DNA of 40,421 nucleotides from Gammaproteobacteria bacterium (GTDB taxonomy: Bacteria > Pseudomonadota > Gammaproteobacteria > JASBUN01). The stretch spans positions 1-40,421 of the forward strand of contig JASBUN010000055.1 in NCBI GenBank assembly GCA_030147845.1, read 5' to 3'. Shown here piece by piece: positions 38,439-40,421 of this stretch; position 1 is the first letter of the stretch; every line of letters starts with the position of its first letter. Under the pieces are notes generated by a model. That model saw only the letters and a program-made list of their open reading frames with translations. It was not told the DNA's origin and did not search any database. The translations under genes and the position numbers were made by a program.

Positions 38439-38696
38439 TCAACCGGCAACCACGCTCACGTATTTGCGATCGCGCGGACCTTTGGTCTCGAACACCACTT
38501 TTCCGGCCGCGGTCGCAAACAAGGTATGATCCTTGCCGCAGCCGACGTTACCACCCGGATGGAACTGCGTGCCGCGTTGACGCACCAGAATATTGCCCGC
38601 GAGCACGTTCTCGCCACCATAACGCTTCACACCCAGGCGTTTGGATACGGAATCGCGACCGTTACGGGTACTGCCGCCTGCCTTTTTATGTGCCAT
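38439..38696 (-). CDS. rpmA: 50S ribosomal protein L27
   Basis: An 85-residue protein starting [16 protein letters not shown], the conserved L27 N-terminus that reaches the peptidyl-transferase centre. GAGG lies eight bases upstream. It is 40 bases downstream of rplU in the conserved pair. Confidence 0.97.
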   Translation of the reverse strand: MAHKKAGGSTRNGRDSVSKRLGVKRYGGENVLAGNILVRQRGTQFHPGGNVGCGKDHTLFATAAGKVVFETKGPRDRKYVSVVAG

Positions 38697-38736
38697 TGCT
38701 GTTGCCTCGTCTGTATTACCGCCGACGTTGGCGCGT

Positions 38737-39051
38737 TTAGCCCGCGCTGATGCCGGTGATCTTCACTTCGGTGAAATTCTGGCGATGTCCGGTACGCTTG
38801 TCGTAATGCTTGCGGCGGCGGAACTTTACCACCTCGATTTTCTTGCCTCGGCCGTGTGCGGTGACCGTGGCGGTGACCTTGCCGCCGGACAAATAGGGCG
38901 CACCGAGCTTGACATCGTCGCCATCGGCGACCATCAATACAGTATCAAACTCGACGGCATCGCCGGCGTTCACGGTTAGGGACTCGATTTGAAGGGTGTC
39001 CCCCTCAGCTACCCGGTACTGCTTGCCCCCGGTCTTGATAACGGCGTACAT
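38737..39051 (-). CDS. rplU: 50S ribosomal protein L21
   Basis: A 104-residue protein starting [18 protein letters not shown] with the L21 signature [22 protein letters not shown] near residues 71-92. It binds 23S rRNA next to L20. The start has GGAG eight bases upstream. It is the first gene of the operon, divergent from ispB. Confidence 0.97.
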   Translation of the reverse strand: MYAVIKTGGKQYRVAEGDTLQIESLTVNAGDAVEFDTVLMVADGDDVKLGAPYLSGGKVTATVTAHGRGKKIEVVKFRRRKHYDKRTGHRQNFTEVKITGISAG

Positions 39052-39096
39052 GGCTGAAACTCCAAGCGAATCGACATGATCGACTAAAGACCGGCG

Positions 39097-39126
39097 ATTT
39101 TATCCGCAAACACCTATTGGGGTCAA
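39097..39126 (-). promoter_or_regulatory. sigma70 promoter of rplU-rpmA
   Basis: On the minus strand TTGACC (39121-39126) and TAAAAT (39097-39102) are separated by 18 bases. They lie about 45 bases before the rplU start. Confidence 0.7.
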
Positions 39127-39224
39127 CGACTACACCATTAGATTTCCCTGGAACCCGGCCCATGGCATGAGTAAACTAGGCCACGCACTAAATCCCAAAC
39201 GGTCCCGGCCCTGAGCGGAGAGCG

Positions 39225-40220
39225 ATGTCCTCCATTCCGCAACAAAAATCGATGGATCTGGCCGCCGTGCGCGCACTGGTCGGCGATGATATGGACGAAG
39301 TCGATCGTCTGATCCATACCTCACTGCATTCCGAGGTGGCGCTGGTCGGCCAGCTCGGTCAATACATTATCAGTAGCGGCGGCAAGCGCTTGCGGCCGAT
39401 GCTGGTGCTGCTGGCGGCGCGCGCGTGCGGCTACCGTGGCCGCCATCACATCAATCTGGCCACGGTCATCGAGTTCATCCATACCGCGACGTTGCTGCAC
39501 GACGATGTCGTCGATGCCTCCGAATTGCGGCGTGGCCGCGAAACCGCCAATAATATTTGGGGTAATGAGGCCAGCGTGCTGGTGGGCGACTTTCTCTACT
39601 CGCGCGCTTTCGAGATGATGATCGAGGTGCGCAATATGCGCGTCATGGAAATCATGGCCCACGCCACCAATACCATTGCCGAAGGCGAAGTAAAACAGTT
39701 GCTCAACTGTAACGACCCGGAGACCACCGAACAGCGCTATCTGGACGTCATCTACGGCAAAACCGCCAAGCTGTTCGAGGCCGGCGCGCAACTCGGCGCC
39801 GTGCTCAGCGTACGCTCCGGACAGGAAGAGCGCGCCATGGCCACCTACGGCCTGCATCTGGGTACCGCCTTCCAGCTTATCGACGATGTCCTCGACTACA
39901 GCGCCAGCGCCGATGACATGGGTAAGAATGTCGGCGACGACCTAGCCGAAGGCAAACCGACCCTGCCGCTCATCTACGCCATGGCCAATGGTACGCCGCA
40001 ACAGGCGCGGGTCATCCGAGAAGCCATAGAACACGGTGGCTTAGAGCACATTTTCGAGGTCAGCGAGGCCATTGAATCGACCGGCGCGATCGCTTACACT
40101 GCGCAGCTCGCCAGAGAGGCGGCCGGCAAGGCCCAACTTGCCCTGACAGCGGTACCGGTTTCGCCCTATCGGGAAGCGCTTGAAGCCCTGGCCGACTTTG
40201 CTGTCGAGCGCGGCTATTGA
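39225..40220 (+). CDS. ispB: octaprenyl diphosphate synthase IspB
   Basis: The 331-residue polyprenyl synthase builds the side chain of ubiquinone. It has both aspartate-rich motifs: DDVVD in LLHDDVVDASELRRG near residue 92 and DDVLD in AFQLIDDVLDYSA near 221. SGGKRLRPML and GKTAKLFEAGA are also typical. ATG 39225 is used. The divergent order with rplU-rpmA is conserved in gammaproteobacteria. Chain length (C40) is inferred from the gene context. Confidence 0.94.
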   Translation: MSSIPQQKSMDLAAVRALVGDDMDEVDRLIHTSLHSEVALVGQLGQYIISSGGKRLRPMLVLLAARACGYRGRHHINLATVIEFIHTATLLHDDVVDASELRRGRETANNIWGNEASVLVGDFLYSRAFEMMIEVRNMRVMEIMAHATNTIAEGEVKQLLNCNDPETTEQRYLDVIYGKTAKLFEAGAQLGAVLSVRSGQEERAMATYGLHLGTAFQLIDDVLDYSASADDMGKNVGDDLAEGKPTLPLIYAMANGTPQQARVIREAIEHGGLEHIFEVSEAIESTGAIAYTAQLAREAAGKAQLALTAVPVSPYREALEALADFAVERGY

Positions 40221-40232
40221 AAACACTACCAT

Positions 40233-40309
40233 CGGGGTGTAGCTCAGCCTGGTAGAGCACTGCCTTCGGGAGGCAGGGGCCGGAGGTTCAAATCCTCTCA
40301 CCCCGACCA
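40233..40309 (+). tRNA. tRNA-Pro (anticodon CGG)
   Basis: A 77-base cloverleaf with encoded CCA. The acceptor arm CGGGGTG pairs with CACCCCG, the D-arm is AGCTCAGCCTGGTAGAGC, the anticodon stem is CTGCC/GGCAG with loop TTCGGGA, and the T-arm is GGAGGTTCAAATCC. It reads CCG codons. It lies just after ispB. Confidence 0.95.
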
Positions 40310-40329
40310 GTCGTTTCAAGCACTTATCT

Positions 40330-40421
40330 AACAGGTTGTTGAAAAAGTCTCCGGTGGATGCCAGACCGGGCGGAACACGGCGAGAAAGCGCAGTTTACAC
40401 GTCAGTAAATGAGCATTTTGA
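40330..40421. other. possible end of a mobile or dispersed element
   Basis: After tRNA-Pro the sequence begins TAACAGGTTGTTGAAAAAGT and continues with GCGAGAAAGCGCAGTTTAC and GTCAGTAAATGAGCATTTTG. I recall such AGGTTGTTGAAAAA sequences at the edges of repeated elements in gammaproteobacteria. No frame is visible before the window ends, so this is only a guess. Confidence 0.25.

Overview
The window looks like a gammaproteobacterial chromosome of moderately high GC. The right two thirds (about 15,990-40,310) is core genome. It carries thiO, a minor-pilin operon (fimT-type, pilV, pilW, pilX, pilY1, a pilY2-like gene, pilE), then convergent ispH, fkpB, lspA, ileS, ribF and murJ, then rpsT, proB, obgE, rpmA, rplU, ispB and tRNA-Pro. 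From memory this is the same gene neighbourhood as around PA4548-PA4569 in Pseudomonas aeruginosa. The difference here is that long blocks of palindromic repeats fill almost every intergenic gap and separate ribF, ileS, lspA and fkpB, which are usually packed together.

The left third is accessory DNA. At about 130-2075 there is one gene cassette of integron type: an attC site, a hypothetical gene starting at 206, and the first half of a second attC. The gene is split by an IS3-family insertion sequence (about 613-1836). The second attC is cut off by an internally deleted remnant of another IS3-family element (about 2085-2390).

From about 2,391 to 15,986 lies an integrative element next to the 3' end of tRNA-Thr(CGU). 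A P4-type tyrosine integrase sits beside the tRNA. A leftward operon encodes an AlpA-type activator, a small protein, a Toprim/DUF3987 primase-helicase-like protein and two cysteine-containing proteins. The AlpA start region can form a long hairpin. No phage structural or conjugation genes are seen, so it resembles a satellite or genomic island; its left end is not identified.

The cargo is a rightward five-gene operon (7,364-14,427): a ribbon-helix-helix regulator, HsdR, an HsdM-HsdS fusion, an unnamed protein with a HEPN-type R-x4-H motif, and an Abi_2 (AbiD/F-type) protein also with R-x4-H. Gaps between genes are 4-30 bases. The first gene is preceded by three copies of a ten-base repeat lying over a sigma70-like promoter. 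The layout suggests a restriction system backed by two candidate RNA-cleaving abortive-infection proteins, under one autoregulated promoter. This operon is the best candidate for an incompletely described system.

The repeats of the core region form at least two families. One is a composite palindromic unit bounded by TTTTGTAGGCACGG and its complement. The other is an imperfect stem-loop containing GCGTCTTTGCGAGAG-like arms. One array downstream of ribF has captured and multiplied the ribF coding tail. The window ends shortly after tRNA-Pro(CGG).
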